A DNA stretch of 64,000 nucleotides from Thermocrispum municipale DSM 44069. Lineage in GTDB: Bacteria > Actinomycetota > Actinomycetes > Mycobacteriales > Pseudonocardiaceae. The notes beneath the pieces were generated by a model that was not told where the DNA came from, did not search any database, and was given only the letters and a program-made list of their open reading frames with translations. Both the position numbers and the translations under genes were made by a program. Shown here one piece after another: positions 1-13,097 of this stretch (positions within the stretch are counted from its first letter, which is position 1; the number at the start of each line of letters is the position of its first letter). The DNA lies in the NCBI RefSeq assembly GCF_000427825.1, contig NZ_ATYT01000006.1, positions 62,001 to 126,000 of the forward strand, given 5' to 3'.

Positions 1-1
1 C

Positions 2-1033
<1,032 letters not shown>

Positions 1034-1051
1034 CGGCTCGGTGTCTTGCCG

Positions 1052-1093
1052 ACGGTGCGGCGTCAGCGGTTTCGACCGCCGGCGCCGCACCGT
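1052..1093. terminator. Nested hairpin between convergent genes
   Basis: A perfect 11-bp stem (ACGGTGCGGCG at 1052-1062 with its complement at 1083-1093) encloses a second small hairpin with a TTCG loop. It sits between the symporter stop and the NUDIX stop, so it probably ends transcription from both sides. There is no T-tract, as is common in high-GC actinobacteria. Confidence 0.6.
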
Positions 1094-1094
1094 G

Positions 1095-1637
1095 TCATTG
1101 TCCTTGTCTGCGTTCGTGCAGTAGCAGCAGTGCGTAGCCGGCGATGCTCTGCGCATCGGTCACCCCGCCGTCACGGATCATCGCCTCGAACTCGGCGCGG
1201 CTGAACCAGGCGGCGCGCATGTCCTGTTCCTCGTGTTCCCGCTCCGGCTCGCCGACCGTGAGCTCGGTGGCCAGGAACACCCGGCCACGCTGACTGGACA
1301 TGCCCGGCGCGACATCCAGCATCCCCAGTTCCTCCATCCGTCCGGCCCGCAACCCGGTCTCCTCCCGCAGCTCCCGGGCGGCCAGCTCGCCCGCGGGCAG
1401 TTCCGCCCGATCCGGCGCGGTGCCTTGCGGGAACTCCCACCGGCGCAGCCCGAGCGGGTAGCGGTACTGCTCGACCAAATGCAGCCGTCCGCGCTCGTCG
1501 AGCGGAATGATCAGCGCGAAGTCAGGCTTGTCCACGACGCCGTAGATGCCACGCGAGCCGTCCGGTCGCCGGATCGCGTCCTCCCGGACGGTCATCCAGC
1601 TGTTCGCGTAGACCTCCCGTGAGCCAAGTGTCTGCAT
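1095..1637 (-). CDS. NUDIX hydrolase (ADP-ribose pyrophosphatase-like)
   Basis: The 180-aa protein carries a Nudix box: a glycine-rich start followed by GELAARELREETGL, where the REL-x-EE-x-G core binds the divalent metals that cleave nucleoside diphosphate derivatives. A stretch rich in Arg, Tyr and Trp just before it (EQYRYPLGLRRWEFPQGT) resembles ADP-ribose/ADP-glucose pyrophosphatases. The spacing inside the box is slightly longer than the textbook pattern. The gene is divergent from nucS with only 17 bp between the start codons, so promoters must overlap. The substrate cannot be fixed from sequence. Confidence 0.85.
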   Translation of the reverse strand: MQTLGSREVYANSWMTVREDAIRRPDGSRGIYGVVDKPDFALIIPLDERGRLHLVEQYRYPLGLRRWEFPQGTAPDRAELPAGELAARELREETGLRAGRMEELGMLDVAPGMSSQRGRVFLATELTVGEPEREHEEQDMRAAWFSRAEFEAMIRDGGVTDAQSIAGYALLLLHERRQGQ

Positions 1638-1654
1638 GCGGTTAGCCTCGCACG

Positions 1655-2314
1655 GTGCGTCTTGTCATCGCCCGCTGCCAGGTCGACTACAACGGACGGC
1701 TGACCGCGCACCTGCCGATGGCTACCCGGCTGGTGCTGATCAAGGCCGACGGTTCGGTGTCCATTCACTCCGACGACCGCGCCTACAAGCCGTTGAACTG
1801 GATGAGCCCGCCGTGCTGGCTCACCGAGGACGGCGACACCTGGACGGTGCGCAACAAGAACGGTGAGCAACTGATCATCACCGTGGACGAAGTGCTGCAC
1901 GACTCGGCGCACGAGCTGGGCGCGGAACCGGGTCTGGTCAAGGACGGCGTGGAGGCCCACCTGCAGGAGCTGCTCGCCGAGCACATCACCACGCTCGGCG
2001 AGGGCTACACACTGGTGCGCCGCGAGTACCCGACGGCGATCGGCCCGGTGGACATCCTGTGCCGGGACGCCGAGGGCGCCACGGTGGCGGTGGAGGTCAA
2101 GCGGCGCGGCGAACTGGACGGTGTCGAGCAGCTGACCCGCTACCTCGAACTGCTCAACCGTGACCCGCTGCTGGCCCCGGTCACCGGTGTGTTCGCCGCC
2201 CAGCAGATCAAACCGCAGGCCCGCACGCTGGCCGAGGATCGCGGCATCCGCTGCGTCACGCTGGACTACGACGCGCTGCGGGGCGCGGACAGCGACGACT
2301 TGCGGCTGTTCTGA
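1655..2314 (+). CDS. nucS: NucS/EndoMS mismatch-specific endonuclease
   Basis: This 219-aa protein matches NucS/EndoMS, which cuts both strands at mismatches and replaces MutS/MutL repair in most actinobacteria. The N-terminus [16 protein letters not shown] is the DNA-binding beta domain. The C-terminal nuclease has the restriction-like D-x(n)-ExK core in [12 protein letters not shown] followed by [17 protein letters not shown]. The last residues, DDLRLF, correspond to the C-terminal motif through which actinobacterial EndoMS contacts the beta sliding clamp. The GTG start is supported by family alignment and by a TAGCCT hexamer ending 6 nt before it, a leaderless arrangement. Length is typical of the family. 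Confidence 0.95.
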   Translation: MRLVIARCQVDYNGRLTAHLPMATRLVLIKADGSVSIHSDDRAYKPLNWMSPPCWLTEDGDTWTVRNKNGEQLIITVDEVLHDSAHELGAEPGLVKDGVEAHLQELLAEHITTLGEGYTLVRREYPTAIGPVDILCRDAEGATVAVEVKRRGELDGVEQLTRYLELLNRDPLLAPVTGVFAAQQIKPQARTLAEDRGIRCVTLDYDALRGADSDDLRLF

Positions 2315-2380
2315 TCACCGCACGGCACACGTTGCCGGGTTGTGGTCACATCCGCCCGGTGGGGGCGCTAACGTGCATGC

Positions 2381-3403
2381 GTGCCTCAGTTGCGATCAAT
2401 GACCATGGCTCGCCGCGTCGCCGCCCTGCTGGTGGCGCTGGCCGCGCCTGCGGTCTTGTCCGCGTGCGGCGGGGTCGATCTGGCGAAAGTCACCTACGAC
2501 CGCACCACGGTGCCCCCGCAGCCCGGCAGTGGCGGTACCGGTCCGGTGCCGGAGGGCCAGGTCGACGTGCCCGAGCTGGCGGTGGAGAAGCTGCGCACGA
2601 TCGACACGTGCGAGCTGCTGAAGGGTGAGGCGGTCACCCAGCTGGGCACGCCGGAGGAGCCGCGTGGTTCGCGTCCGGAGAACTGTTCGGTGACCGTGAG
2701 CGACCCGGCAGGCAAGGAACTGCATGTGTCCGTGCGCATCGGGGAGCGCGTCTACGACAGCCGCGATCGGGCGACCGGCGGGCTCGACGGGCTGCCGCTG
2801 TGGGAAACGCGGCAGGAAGACGCCTGCAACGAGACCGTGCTGACCGACGAGAGCGCCAAGATCGGCATCTCGCTGCTGGTGACCTATGCCGACGGCGAGC
2901 CGTGCGGCGCCGCGCGCAAAGCACTGGCCAAGATCATCCAGCGGTCGAAGTCCGACCCGCCGCACGTTCAGGTGCCGGACGGATCGTTGCGGGCCACCGA
3001 CCCGTGCTCGGTGGTGCCCAGGAAGCTGGCCACCAGCATGCTCGGTCAGGGCTACAAGACCGACGCCACGCTGCTGTACAACTGCACGGCACGCAGCCAG
3101 GACCTGGACAAGGGGCAGATCGAGGTCGGGTTCGGGTTCTCGTATCCACCGCTGGAGAGCGGCGAGTCCAAGCGCGTGAAGCTGACCGGTTCGGTGCGGG
3201 CGATCCAGCGTTACTACACCCCGAACGTGGAGAGCTGCGAGATCGAGTGGGAGCACAAGAAGTTCTCCGGACCGACCGCGCGGGACGGTGAAACGGTCAA
3301 GGTCGAGTTCTCCAACCTCGGTGGGAAAGGCGACGCGCTGGACGCGTGCCGGAAGGCGAAGCAGGCGGCCAAGGCCGTGCTCGGTGAACTTCCCGGGAGG
3401 TGA
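2381..3403 (+). CDS. DUF3558-type lipoprotein
   Basis: A secreted lipoprotein of 340 aa. The signal peptide ends in the lipobox LSAC, followed by a Pro/Gly-rich linker and two domain copies with paired cysteines (CELL/NCSV and PCSVV/NCTA), as in the actinobacterial DUF3558 family of unknown function. A TAACGT hexamer lies exactly 6 nt before the GTG at 2381, which favours this leaderless start; the ATG codons at 2399 and 2405 are alternatives that would only shorten the signal peptide. The molecular role is unknown; surface location is well supported. Confidence 0.75.
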   Translation: MPQLRSMTMARRVAALLVALAAPAVLSACGGVDLAKVTYDRTTVPPQPGSGGTGPVPEGQVDVPELAVEKLRTIDTCELLKGEAVTQLGTPEEPRGSRPENCSVTVSDPAGKELHVSVRIGERVYDSRDRATGGLDGLPLWETRQEDACNETVLTDESAKIGISLLVTYADGEPCGAARKALAKIIQRSKSDPPHVQVPDGSLRATDPCSVVPRKLATSMLGQGYKTDATLLYNCTARSQDLDKGQIEVGFGFSYPPLESGESKRVKLTGSVRAIQRYYTPNVESCEIEWEHKKFSGPTARDGETVKVEFSNLGGKGDALDACRKAKQAAKAVLGELPGR

Positions 3404-3482
3404 CGAGGGCCTCTGAGCTGTTGCGTCGCCTCACCCGCGCCGCGACGATACGCAGGAGTAACCCGAGCAGTGGAGGCATGCA

Positions 3483-5261
3483 GTGGCGCGTGAGTTCGCA
3501 TCGGTCGGAGTAGTCGGGCTGGGCACCATGGGTGCCGGCATCGCGGAGGTGTTCGCGCGCAGCGGGCTGTCGGTCATCGGTGTGGAGGCCGATGACAACG
3601 GCGTGGCGCGCGCCCGCGAGCACATGGAGCACTCCACCGGCCGCGCGCTGGCCAGGGGCAAGATCGACGAGGCGACCAGGGAGGAGATCCTCGGCCGGAT
3701 CCGCTACACCACGCAGCTGGACGACCTGGCCGAGGTCGACCTGGTGGTGGAGGCGATCCCGGAGCACCTGGACGCCAAGGCCGAGCTGTTCGCCACGCTG
3801 GACAAGGTCACCAGGCCAGACGTGATCCTGGCGTCGAACACTTCGTCGCTGTCCATCACCGAGATCGGCGTGCACACCCAGCGCCCCGGCAAGGTCGTCG
3901 GGATGCACTTCTTCAACCCGGCTCCGGTGCTCAAGCTGGTCGAGGTCGTCCGCACGGTGGTCACCGAGCAGGACGTGATCGACGACGTGGTGGCGCTGGC
4001 CAAGCGGATCGGCAAGACACCGGTGGTGATCGGTGACCGTGCCGGGTTCATCGCCAACGCGCTGCTGTTCGGTTACCTCAACCACGCGGTGCGGATGTTC
4101 GAGTCGAAGTACGCCACGCGCGAGGACCTGGACGCGGCGATGCGGTTCGGCTGCGGCTACCCGATGGGTCCGCTCCAGCTGCTGGACCTGATCGGCCTGG
4201 ACACCGCCTACGAGATCCTCGACTCGATGTACCGGCAGTCGCGTGACCGCTTGCACGCGCCCGCCCCGCTGCTGAAGCAGATGGTTTCCGCCGGCCTGCT
4301 GGGCAGGAAGGTCGGCCGCGGCTTCTACACCTATGACCGGCCGGACTCCCCGAACGTCGTCGCCGACGACCTGACACCGAGTGCTACGCCGGACGAGCAG
4401 GCGCCGACCCGCCAGGTGCGCAAGGTCGGCGTGGTCGGCACCGGGACGATGGCGACCGGGATCGCCGAGGTTTTCGCCAAGTCCGGTTACGACGTGGTGT
4501 TGCGGGCGCGGAGCAAGGAGAAGGCGGAGGCGGCCGTCGGCAAGATCCGCAAGTCGCTGGACCGCGCGGTCAGCAAGGGCAAGCTGGCCGAGGACGAGGC
4601 GACCGCGGCGGCTGAGCGGATCACGCCGGTGGTGGAGTTCGCCGACCTCGCCGACGTGGATCTGGTGGTCGAGGCGATCGCCGAGGACCTGGAGATCAAG
4701 CGGCAGGTGTTCGCCGAGCTGGACGCGGTGGTGAAGGACGGCGCGGTGCTCGCCACGACCACGTCCTCGCTGCCGGTGGTGGAGTGCGCGGCGGCCACCA
4801 AGCGCCCTGCCGACGTGGTCGGCATGCACTTCTTCAACCCGGCGCCGGTGATGAAGCTGGTCGAGGTGGTCAGCACCATCAGCACCGCGTCCGACGTGGT
4901 GGCCACGGTCAACGCGGTGTGCCGCGACATCGGCAAGGTGGCGGTGAACTGCGCCGACCGCGCGGGCTTCATCGTCAACGCGCTGCTGTTCCCGTACTTG
5001 AACGACGCGGTGAAGATGCTGCAGGCGCACTACGCCGAGGCAGGCGACATCGACACCGCGATGAAGGTCGGCTGCAGCCTGCCGATGGGCCCGTTCGAGC
5101 TGCTGGACGTGGTCGGCCTGGACGTGGCGCTGGCCATCCAGCGGACGCTGTACTACGAGTTCCGCGAGGCCGGGTTCGCTCCCGCGCCGCTGCTGGAGCA
5201 CCTGGTCACCGCAGGCCGACTCGGCCGCAAGACCGGCAAGGGCTTCTGGGAATACAACTGA
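3483..5261 (+). CDS. 3-hydroxyacyl-CoA dehydrogenase, tandem two-copy protein
   Basis: This 592-aa protein is two complete 3-hydroxyacyl-CoA dehydrogenases in a row (about 1-290 and 312-592), joined by a Pro/Thr/Asp-rich linker. Each half has a Rossmann start (GLGTMG; GTGTMA), the SSL serine, the HFFNPAP histidine with its partner glutamate in LVEVV, and the RAGFI-NALL asparagine. The second half has Ala for the last Gly of the nucleotide motif and Thr for Asn in SNTSSL. The reaction is NAD-dependent oxidation of 3-hydroxyacyl-CoA (or reduction of acetoacetyl-CoA) in fatty-acid or butyrate metabolism. No hydratase domain is present. Start: GTG with GGAGG 6 nt upstream. Confidence 0.9.
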   Translation: MAREFASVGVVGLGTMGAGIAEVFARSGLSVIGVEADDNGVARAREHMEHSTGRALARGKIDEATREEILGRIRYTTQLDDLAEVDLVVEAIPEHLDAKAELFATLDKVTRPDVILASNTSSLSITEIGVHTQRPGKVVGMHFFNPAPVLKLVEVVRTVVTEQDVIDDVVALAKRIGKTPVVIGDRAGFIANALLFGYLNHAVRMFESKYATREDLDAAMRFGCGYPMGPLQLLDLIGLDTAYEILDSMYRQSRDRLHAPAPLLKQMVSAGLLGRKVGRGFYTYDRPDSPNVVADDLTPSATPDEQAPTRQVRKVGVVGTGTMATGIAEVFAKSGYDVVLRARSKEKAEAAVGKIRKSLDRAVSKGKLAEDEATAAAERITPVVEFADLADVDLVVEAIAEDLEIKRQVFAELDAVVKDGAVLATTTSSLPVVECAAATKRPADVVGMHFFNPAPVMKLVEVVSTISTASDVVATVNAVCRDIGKVAVNCADRAGFIVNALLFPYLNDAVKMLQAHYAEAGDIDTAMKVGCSLPMGPFELLDVVGLDVALAIQRTLYYEFREAGFAPAPLLEHLVTAGRLGRKTGKGFWEYN

Positions 5262-5267
5262 CGAGCC

Positions 5268-5304
5268 ACCGCGCGGGCCCTGACCGATCCAGGGCCCGCG
5301 CGGT
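5268..5304. terminator. Perfect 15-bp hairpin between convergent genes
   Basis: Arms 5268-5282 and 5290-5304 are perfectly complementary (ACCGCGCGGGCCCTG and its reverse complement) around a 7-nt loop. The hairpin lies between the dehydrogenase stop at 5261 and the PASTA lipoprotein stop at 5307, as expected of a bidirectional terminator. No T-tract follows. Confidence 0.7.
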
Positions 5305-5306
5305 GA

Positions 5307-5783
5307 TCAGCAGTCGAGGTCGAGGCAGGACCGGGACTCGGCGGCGTCGGTCTTCTCCACCTCGAGCGTGATCGCCCTGTCCGACTTCACCTTCGCCCCG
5401 GCCGCGGGATCCTGGCCGACGACGATCCAGTTGCGGTAATTGGCGGCGAATGCGTGCCCGTCCACCGGGAGCGGCACGACGTCGGTGAATCCCCTGTCGG
5501 TCAACTCGTCGTAGCTGACCTGAAGATTGGTGCCGGTCACCGACGGCATCGTGAGTGTCTCGGCCCCGGACTGCTCCGGCTCCGCGCTGATCTCCGGAGC
5601 CGAGGAAGCCTCAGCCTGCTCCGGCTCCGCGCTGATCTCCGGAGCCGACGGAGCCTCGTCCACCTCCACGGCGGCAGCGGGCTCCCGGTCGATCGGTTCG
5701 TCGCCGCTCAGCTGAGAGCAACCGCTCGTGATCACCGCGGCCAAGCCGAGAACCGCAACTGCGACGCGCATGCGCATGGTCAT
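5307..5783 (-). CDS. PASTA-domain lipoprotein
   Basis: A 158-aa lipoprotein with lipobox TSGC, an acidic Ala/Glu/Pro linker and one C-terminal PASTA domain (from about MPSVTGTNL through VVGQDPAAGAKVKSD to TLEVEK), a fold that binds peptidoglycan fragments or beta-lactams in other proteins. It ends in a Cys-containing tail. The linker contains a 15-residue unit (built on APEISAEPEQ) repeated twice, encoded by a perfect DNA repeat. The ATG at 5783 is preceded by GAGGGGAAG, a strong ribosome site, so the longer frame to 5837 is unlikely. No kinase domain is attached, unlike PknB. The ligand is unknown. Confidence 0.8.
   Translation of the reverse strand: MTMRMRVAVAVLGLAAVITSGCSQLSGDEPIDREPAAAVEVDEAPSAPEISAEPEQAEASSAPEISAEPEQSGAETLTMPSVTGTNLQVSYDELTDRGFTDVVPLPVDGHAFAANYRNWIVVGQDPAAGAKVKSDRAITLEVEKTDAAESRSCLDLDC
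5571..5648. repeat. Perfect 33-bp direct repeat inside the PASTA lipoprotein gene
   Basis: The 33 bp at 5571-5603 recur without change at 5616-5648, giving a 45-bp period and so a 15-codon in-frame duplication of the acidic linker. Perfect identity points to a recent slippage duplication. Confidence 0.9.
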
Positions 5784-5902
5784 CTTCCCCTCGCGAAACT
5801 GTTCCCCAGCGGCCGGACCTCGCCGGCCTGACATCAACTGGTCGCTTCGGGGGCGCGATCGTTACGGCTGTTCGGCGTAGCGACGGAGTGATCTGCGTCC
5901 CG

Positions 5903-6130
5903 CTAGCCGCCGCAGCAGCAGCCACCACCACAACAGCCACCACCGGACGGCGCAGGCATCCGCGAGTCGGACGCCCCGGAGGCGGTGCCGGTCAACGCAA
6001 CGGTGGTGAGGAGCTTGACGGTGTCGGTGTGTCCCTCCGGGCACACCGCGGGGTCGCCGGACTCACTCATCGGCCGGTTGAGCTCGAACGTCTCGGTGCA
6101 TTCCCGGCAGCGGTAGGCGTAGGTCGGCAT
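5903..6130 (-). CDS. FmdB-family zinc-ribbon protein
   Basis: A 75-aa protein starting MPTYAYRCREC, the classic FmdB zinc-ribbon opening. The ligands appear to be the CREC pair and CPEGH, so the fourth ligand would be His rather than Cys. The tail is an unusual Gly/Cys run (two CC pairs then CCC between glycines), common in actinobacterial members. The ATG at 6130 is preceded by GATAAT ending 6 nt upstream, which indicates a leaderless mRNA and rules out the longer frame. The function is not established; regulation or metal handling is usually guessed. It is divergent from the phosphodiesterase gene. Confidence 0.85.
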   Translation of the reverse strand: MPTYAYRCRECTETFELNRPMSESGDPAVCPEGHTDTVKLLTTVALTGTASGASDSRMPAPSGGGCCGGGCCCGG

Positions 6131-6192
6131 GCCGTCATTATCGCGCCCGCGACGCGCTCGCTGACAGGCTCGCGCTGTGGCACGCTCGCAGC

Positions 6193-7338
6193 GTGCTACC
6201 ACGACCGGATGACACCGTCCCGCACCTGGCCGACGTCGTGCCCTCGGTGCTGGCCGCCATGGGCGCACGCGGCTTCGACTCCTACCTCGAACTGCCCGGT
6301 GACCGAGCAGGAGCGTGTGTGCTGCTCATCGACGGACTCGGCGCCGAGCTGCTGGACGCGCACGCCGAGGACGCCCCGGTGCTCAGCGAGCTTCGCGGGC
6401 ACGACCGACGGGATCTGCACGTCGGTTTCCCGGCCACGACGGCGGCCGGGCTGGCCGCCATCGGCACCGGCTGCCGGTCCGGTGAACACGGCATGGTCGG
6501 CTACACGTTCCACCTCCCGGGCGCAGGCGTGATCAACGCACTGCGCTGGCGGCCGCACCCGGTGTCCGGCGCCGACGAGGACCTGCGCGCGGACTACCCA
6601 CCGGAGCGGATGCAGCCCAAGCCGACCACGTTCCAGCAAGCGGAGTCCGCAGGCGTGACGGTCAACGTGATCTCCGGCGCGGAGTTCACCGGTTCCGGGT
6701 TGACCCGTGCGGTGCTGCGTGGCGGCCAGTACATCGGGGTGCATGCGCTGGGTGACCTGGCCGCCGAGGTCCGGACGACCATTCTCGGCGGCGGATTCTG
6801 CTACGGCTACCACGGCCAGCTCGACATGCTCGGACACCTGCACGGGCCGGGCTCGCTGCCGTGGCGGATGCAGCTGCGCCAGGTCGACCAGCTGGTCGAG
6901 TCGATCGTGGAGAGCCTGCCGCCCGGCGGGCTGCTGGCCGTCGTCGCCGATCACGGCATGGTGACCGTCGACGACCTCGTCGACATCGACGAGGACGACC
7001 TGCTGACCAGCGGGGTGCGGGCGATCGGTGGCGAAGCCCGGGCCCGTCACGTGTACGTCGAGCACGGAGCGGAGGAGGACGTGCTCGCCACCTGGCAGGA
7101 GAAGCTCGGCGAGCGGGCCTGGGTGGTCAGCAAGGACGAGGCCGTCGAGGCCGGGTGGTTCGGCGACCTGGTCGAGGATTACGTCGTCGACCGCATCGGC
7201 GACGTGATCGCCGCGGCCCGGGGTGGGACGGCCATCATCCGCCGGTCACACGAGCCGATGGAGTCCATGCTGATCGGCCACCACGGGTCACTGTCCACCG
7301 CCGAGCAACTGGTCCCGTTGGTGCTGGCTCACCGCTGA
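6193..7338 (+). CDS. Type I phosphodiesterase / alkaline-phosphatase-superfamily protein
   Basis: This 381-aa soluble protein belongs to the nucleotide pyrophosphatase/phosphodiesterase branch of the alkaline phosphatase superfamily. The visible metal-site pieces are LLIDGLGAELLD (Asp), FPATTAAG with the probable Thr nucleophile, GYHGQLDMLGHLHG (Asp and His) and VVADHGMV (Asp-His), plus a late IGHHGSLS histidine. No signal peptide or membrane segment is seen, so it is probably cytosolic. It hydrolyses phosphodiesters or nucleotides, the substrate being unknown. The GTG at 6193 is the first plausible start. Its 3' end overlaps the convergent GNAT gene by 10 bp. Confidence 0.8.
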   Translation: MLPRPDDTVPHLADVVPSVLAAMGARGFDSYLELPGDRAGACVLLIDGLGAELLDAHAEDAPVLSELRGHDRRDLHVGFPATTAAGLAAIGTGCRSGEHGMVGYTFHLPGAGVINALRWRPHPVSGADEDLRADYPPERMQPKPTTFQQAESAGVTVNVISGAEFTGSGLTRAVLRGGQYIGVHALGDLAAEVRTTILGGGFCYGYHGQLDMLGHLHGPGSLPWRMQLRQVDQLVESIVESLPPGGLLAVVADHGMVTVDDLVDIDEDDLLTSGVRAIGGEARARHVYVEHGAEEDVLATWQEKLGERAWVVSKDEAVEAGWFGDLVEDYVVDRIGDVIAAARGGTAIIRRSHEPMESMLIGHHGSLSTAEQLVPLVLAHR

Positions 7339-7841
7339 CGCCGCAGCAGCACTTCGTCGAAGCCGTGCTGGCTGCGCTCCCGCCACACGGTGAAACCCAG
7401 CTTCTCGGCGACCCGCAGCGACGCGGCGTGCTGCGGGGTGGTGACGATCGACACCGGCACGTCCGGCATCTCCTGCTCCGCCCACTCCACCGCAGGGCGG
7501 GCGATCTCCGTCGCGTATCCCTGACCCCAATAGTTGCGGTGCAGGCGATAGGCCAGGTTCAGCACTCGTTCGCCGCCCTCGACGTGGTGCCGAACGCCGC
7601 CCATGCCGACGACGGCACCGTTGTCCGTGGCTTCGGCAAGCCAGTACGACAGCCCGTAGTCGTCCCAGTCCGCCACCCAGCCGGTGAACCGTTCCCGCAC
7701 CTGCTCGGGCTGGAACGCCATCGGATCCCACTGATTGGCTTCTTCGTCGCGATACAACGCGACGACCTTGTCCTCGTCGGTCGGCCACAGCCGCCGTAGC
7801 AGCAGGCGTTCGGTACGGATCTCGGGCAGAACAGGGCTCAC
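7329..7841 (-). CDS. GNAT-family N-acetyltransferase (RimJ/RimL-like)
   Basis: A 170-aa acetyltransferase. It opens with EIRTERLLLRRLWPTDED, the usual RimJ/RimL-type beginning, and has the acetyl-CoA loop NYWGQGYATEIARPAV, followed by SLRVAEKLGF, the C-terminal GNAT motif. Such enzymes acetylate N-termini of ribosomal proteins or small amines, and the acceptor cannot be predicted. The GTG at 7841 fits the family start, and a TACCGT hexamer lies 7 nt upstream. The frame is open much further, but that extension runs antisense to the hydrolase gene and is not coding. Confidence 0.85.
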   Translation of the reverse strand: MSPVLPEIRTERLLLRRLWPTDEDKVVALYRDEEANQWDPMAFQPEQVRERFTGWVADWDDYGLSYWLAEATDNGAVVGMGGVRHHVEGGERVLNLAYRLHRNYWGQGYATEIARPAVEWAEQEMPDVPVSIVTTPQHAASLRVAEKLGFTVWRERSQHGFDEVLLRRQR

Positions 7842-7880
7842 TCGAACGACGGTAGGCGCACTTCGGACACAATGGGGCCC

Positions 7881-8636
7881 ATGACGGCCCGTGTGAGGGA
7901 TTTGCCGCTGGTTTTGCTGCACGCTTTCCCGGTCGACGCGCGAATGTGGGACGGAGTGCGTGACCCGCTCGCCGCGCACACCCGGGTGATCACGCCCGAT
8001 CAGCGCGGGCTCGGTCGCTCGCCGATGCCGCTGACCGACCGTGCCCCGTCGCTGGACGACGCGGCCAGGGACGTGGTCGTCCTGCTGGACAAGCTCGGCA
8101 TCGACCGTGCCGTCGTCGGCGGCTGCTCGATGGGCGGCTACGTCACGATGGCCTTGCTGCGCATCGCGCCGGAGCGGGTCGGTGGCCTGGTCCTGATCGA
8201 CACCAAGGCCGCCGCCGACGCCGAGGACGCCAAGGCGAACCGGCTGGCGATGGCCGACCGCGTCGAGTCGGAGGGCGTGGAGTTCCTGCCCGAGGCGATG
8301 ATGACCAACCTGCTCGGCCGCACCACCCGCGAGCAGCGGCCGGAGATCGTCCGGACGGTGCGGGACCTGATCACCGATCAGCCGCCCGCCGGCGTCGCGT
8401 GGGCCCAGCGGGCGATGGCCGCCCGTCCCGACTCGTTCGAGACGCTGCGCTCGGCCGACGTGCCCGCCCTGGTCGTGGTCGGCGAGGAAGACGAACTGAC
8501 CCGGGTCGACCAGGCCCGCACCATGGCCGAGACGTTGCCGGACGCCCGGCTGGAAGTCATCGCCGAGGCCGGGCACCTGTCCCCGCTGGAAGCGCCGAGG
8601 GCGGTCGCCGACGTGATCGCGAGCCTGTGGCGTTGA
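7881..8636 (+). CDS. Alpha/beta hydrolase
   Basis: A 251-aa single-domain alpha/beta hydrolase. The oxyanion region is LLHAFPVDARMW, the nucleophile elbow GCSMGG (Ser), the acid lies in VVGEEDELT (Asp) and the base in EAGHLSPLEAP (His). It resembles 3-oxoadipate enol-lactonase and other small esterases, but no pathway partners are nearby. An ATG at 7872 would add three residues but overlaps a CACAAT -10-like hexamer that sits 7 nt before the ATG at 7881, so the latter is preferred. Divergent from the GNAT gene. Confidence 0.85.
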   Translation: MTARVRDLPLVLLHAFPVDARMWDGVRDPLAAHTRVITPDQRGLGRSPMPLTDRAPSLDDAARDVVVLLDKLGIDRAVVGGCSMGGYVTMALLRIAPERVGGLVLIDTKAAADAEDAKANRLAMADRVESEGVEFLPEAMMTNLLGRTTREQRPEIVRTVRDLITDQPPAGVAWAQRAMAARPDSFETLRSADVPALVVVGEEDELTRVDQARTMAETLPDARLEVIAEAGHLSPLEAPRAVADVIASLWR

Positions 8637-8793
8637 CCTGCGGAATTGATGGAGTGACCAGGACAACTGTGATGTGGAGCCAGGTAGTGCTGGATCACAT
8701 CGACGGCCCGGATAGGATCACGGCAGCTTCGTTCCCGGGGTTTGTGCCATTCCCGGTGTCCGAAGGTCCCCGAGTGACTGCAGGAGGCAGGCA

Positions 8794-12649
<3,856 letters not shown>

Positions 12650-12668
12650 CCGGCCGCGTCAGCAGGCG

Positions 12669-13007
12669 CTACTGCTTGGCCTCCCACACGACGTAGGCCT
12701 CGTCGGCGTCGGTGGTCATGGCCTCGATGAACCGCTCGTTGTCGAATCCGGGCAGCGTCTGCAGGCGTTCGATCAGCGCATCCGCCGCCGGATCCCCGCT
12801 CGGCACCGCGGTCCCGTTGCCGGAAGCGCCCGCGAGCATCAGGAAGACGTCTTCCTTCCACGGGCTTTCCGGGATCACTCGGATCACCACCGCGGTCAGT
12901 TCCTCCCAGGTGACCGCTTCTTGCGAGCCGTCGGCCAGCGTCCTGCGGACCCCGGTGTCGTCGACCGTGATCGAGCGCGACTGGGCGGTGCTCGGATCGT
13001 GAATCAA
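12669..13007 (-). CDS. Conserved hypothetical protein
   Basis: A 112-aa acidic protein with no motif I recognise. It is predicted to be a mixed alpha/beta soluble protein with a central WEELTAVVIRVIPESPWKEDV stretch and a C-terminal helix ending DADEAYVVWEAK. Start choice: the TTG at 13007 has a perfect AAAGGAG ribosome site 6-7 nt upstream (13013-13020), whereas the in-frame ATG at 13037 has none and would place the AAAGGAG inside the gene. It lies between the PTH2-like gene (convergent) and dinG (same strand, upstream). Confidence 0.65.
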   Translation of the reverse strand: MIHDPSTAQSRSITVDDTGVRRTLADGSQEAVTWEELTAVVIRVIPESPWKEDVFLMLAGASGNGTAVPSGDPAADALIERLQTLPGFDNERFIEAMTTDADEAYVVWEAKQ

Positions 13008-13097
13008 CCGGATCTCCTTTGCGCGTTGATGCTCCACCGTAACGCCGCGTCACGAACGGGGCTGGTCCGGGGCATCGGGGGCGGCCGCGCAACCGGG

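Noticed and set aside
3297-5201. 634-residue open frame antisense to the hydroxyacyl-CoA dehydrogenase
   Set aside because: Its His/Arg/Asp/Val-rich composition is the usual mirror of a GC-rich gene; the plus-strand protein has full motifs. The same applies to the long antisense frames across ctaD (8695-10629) and the WD40 gene (30622-32631).
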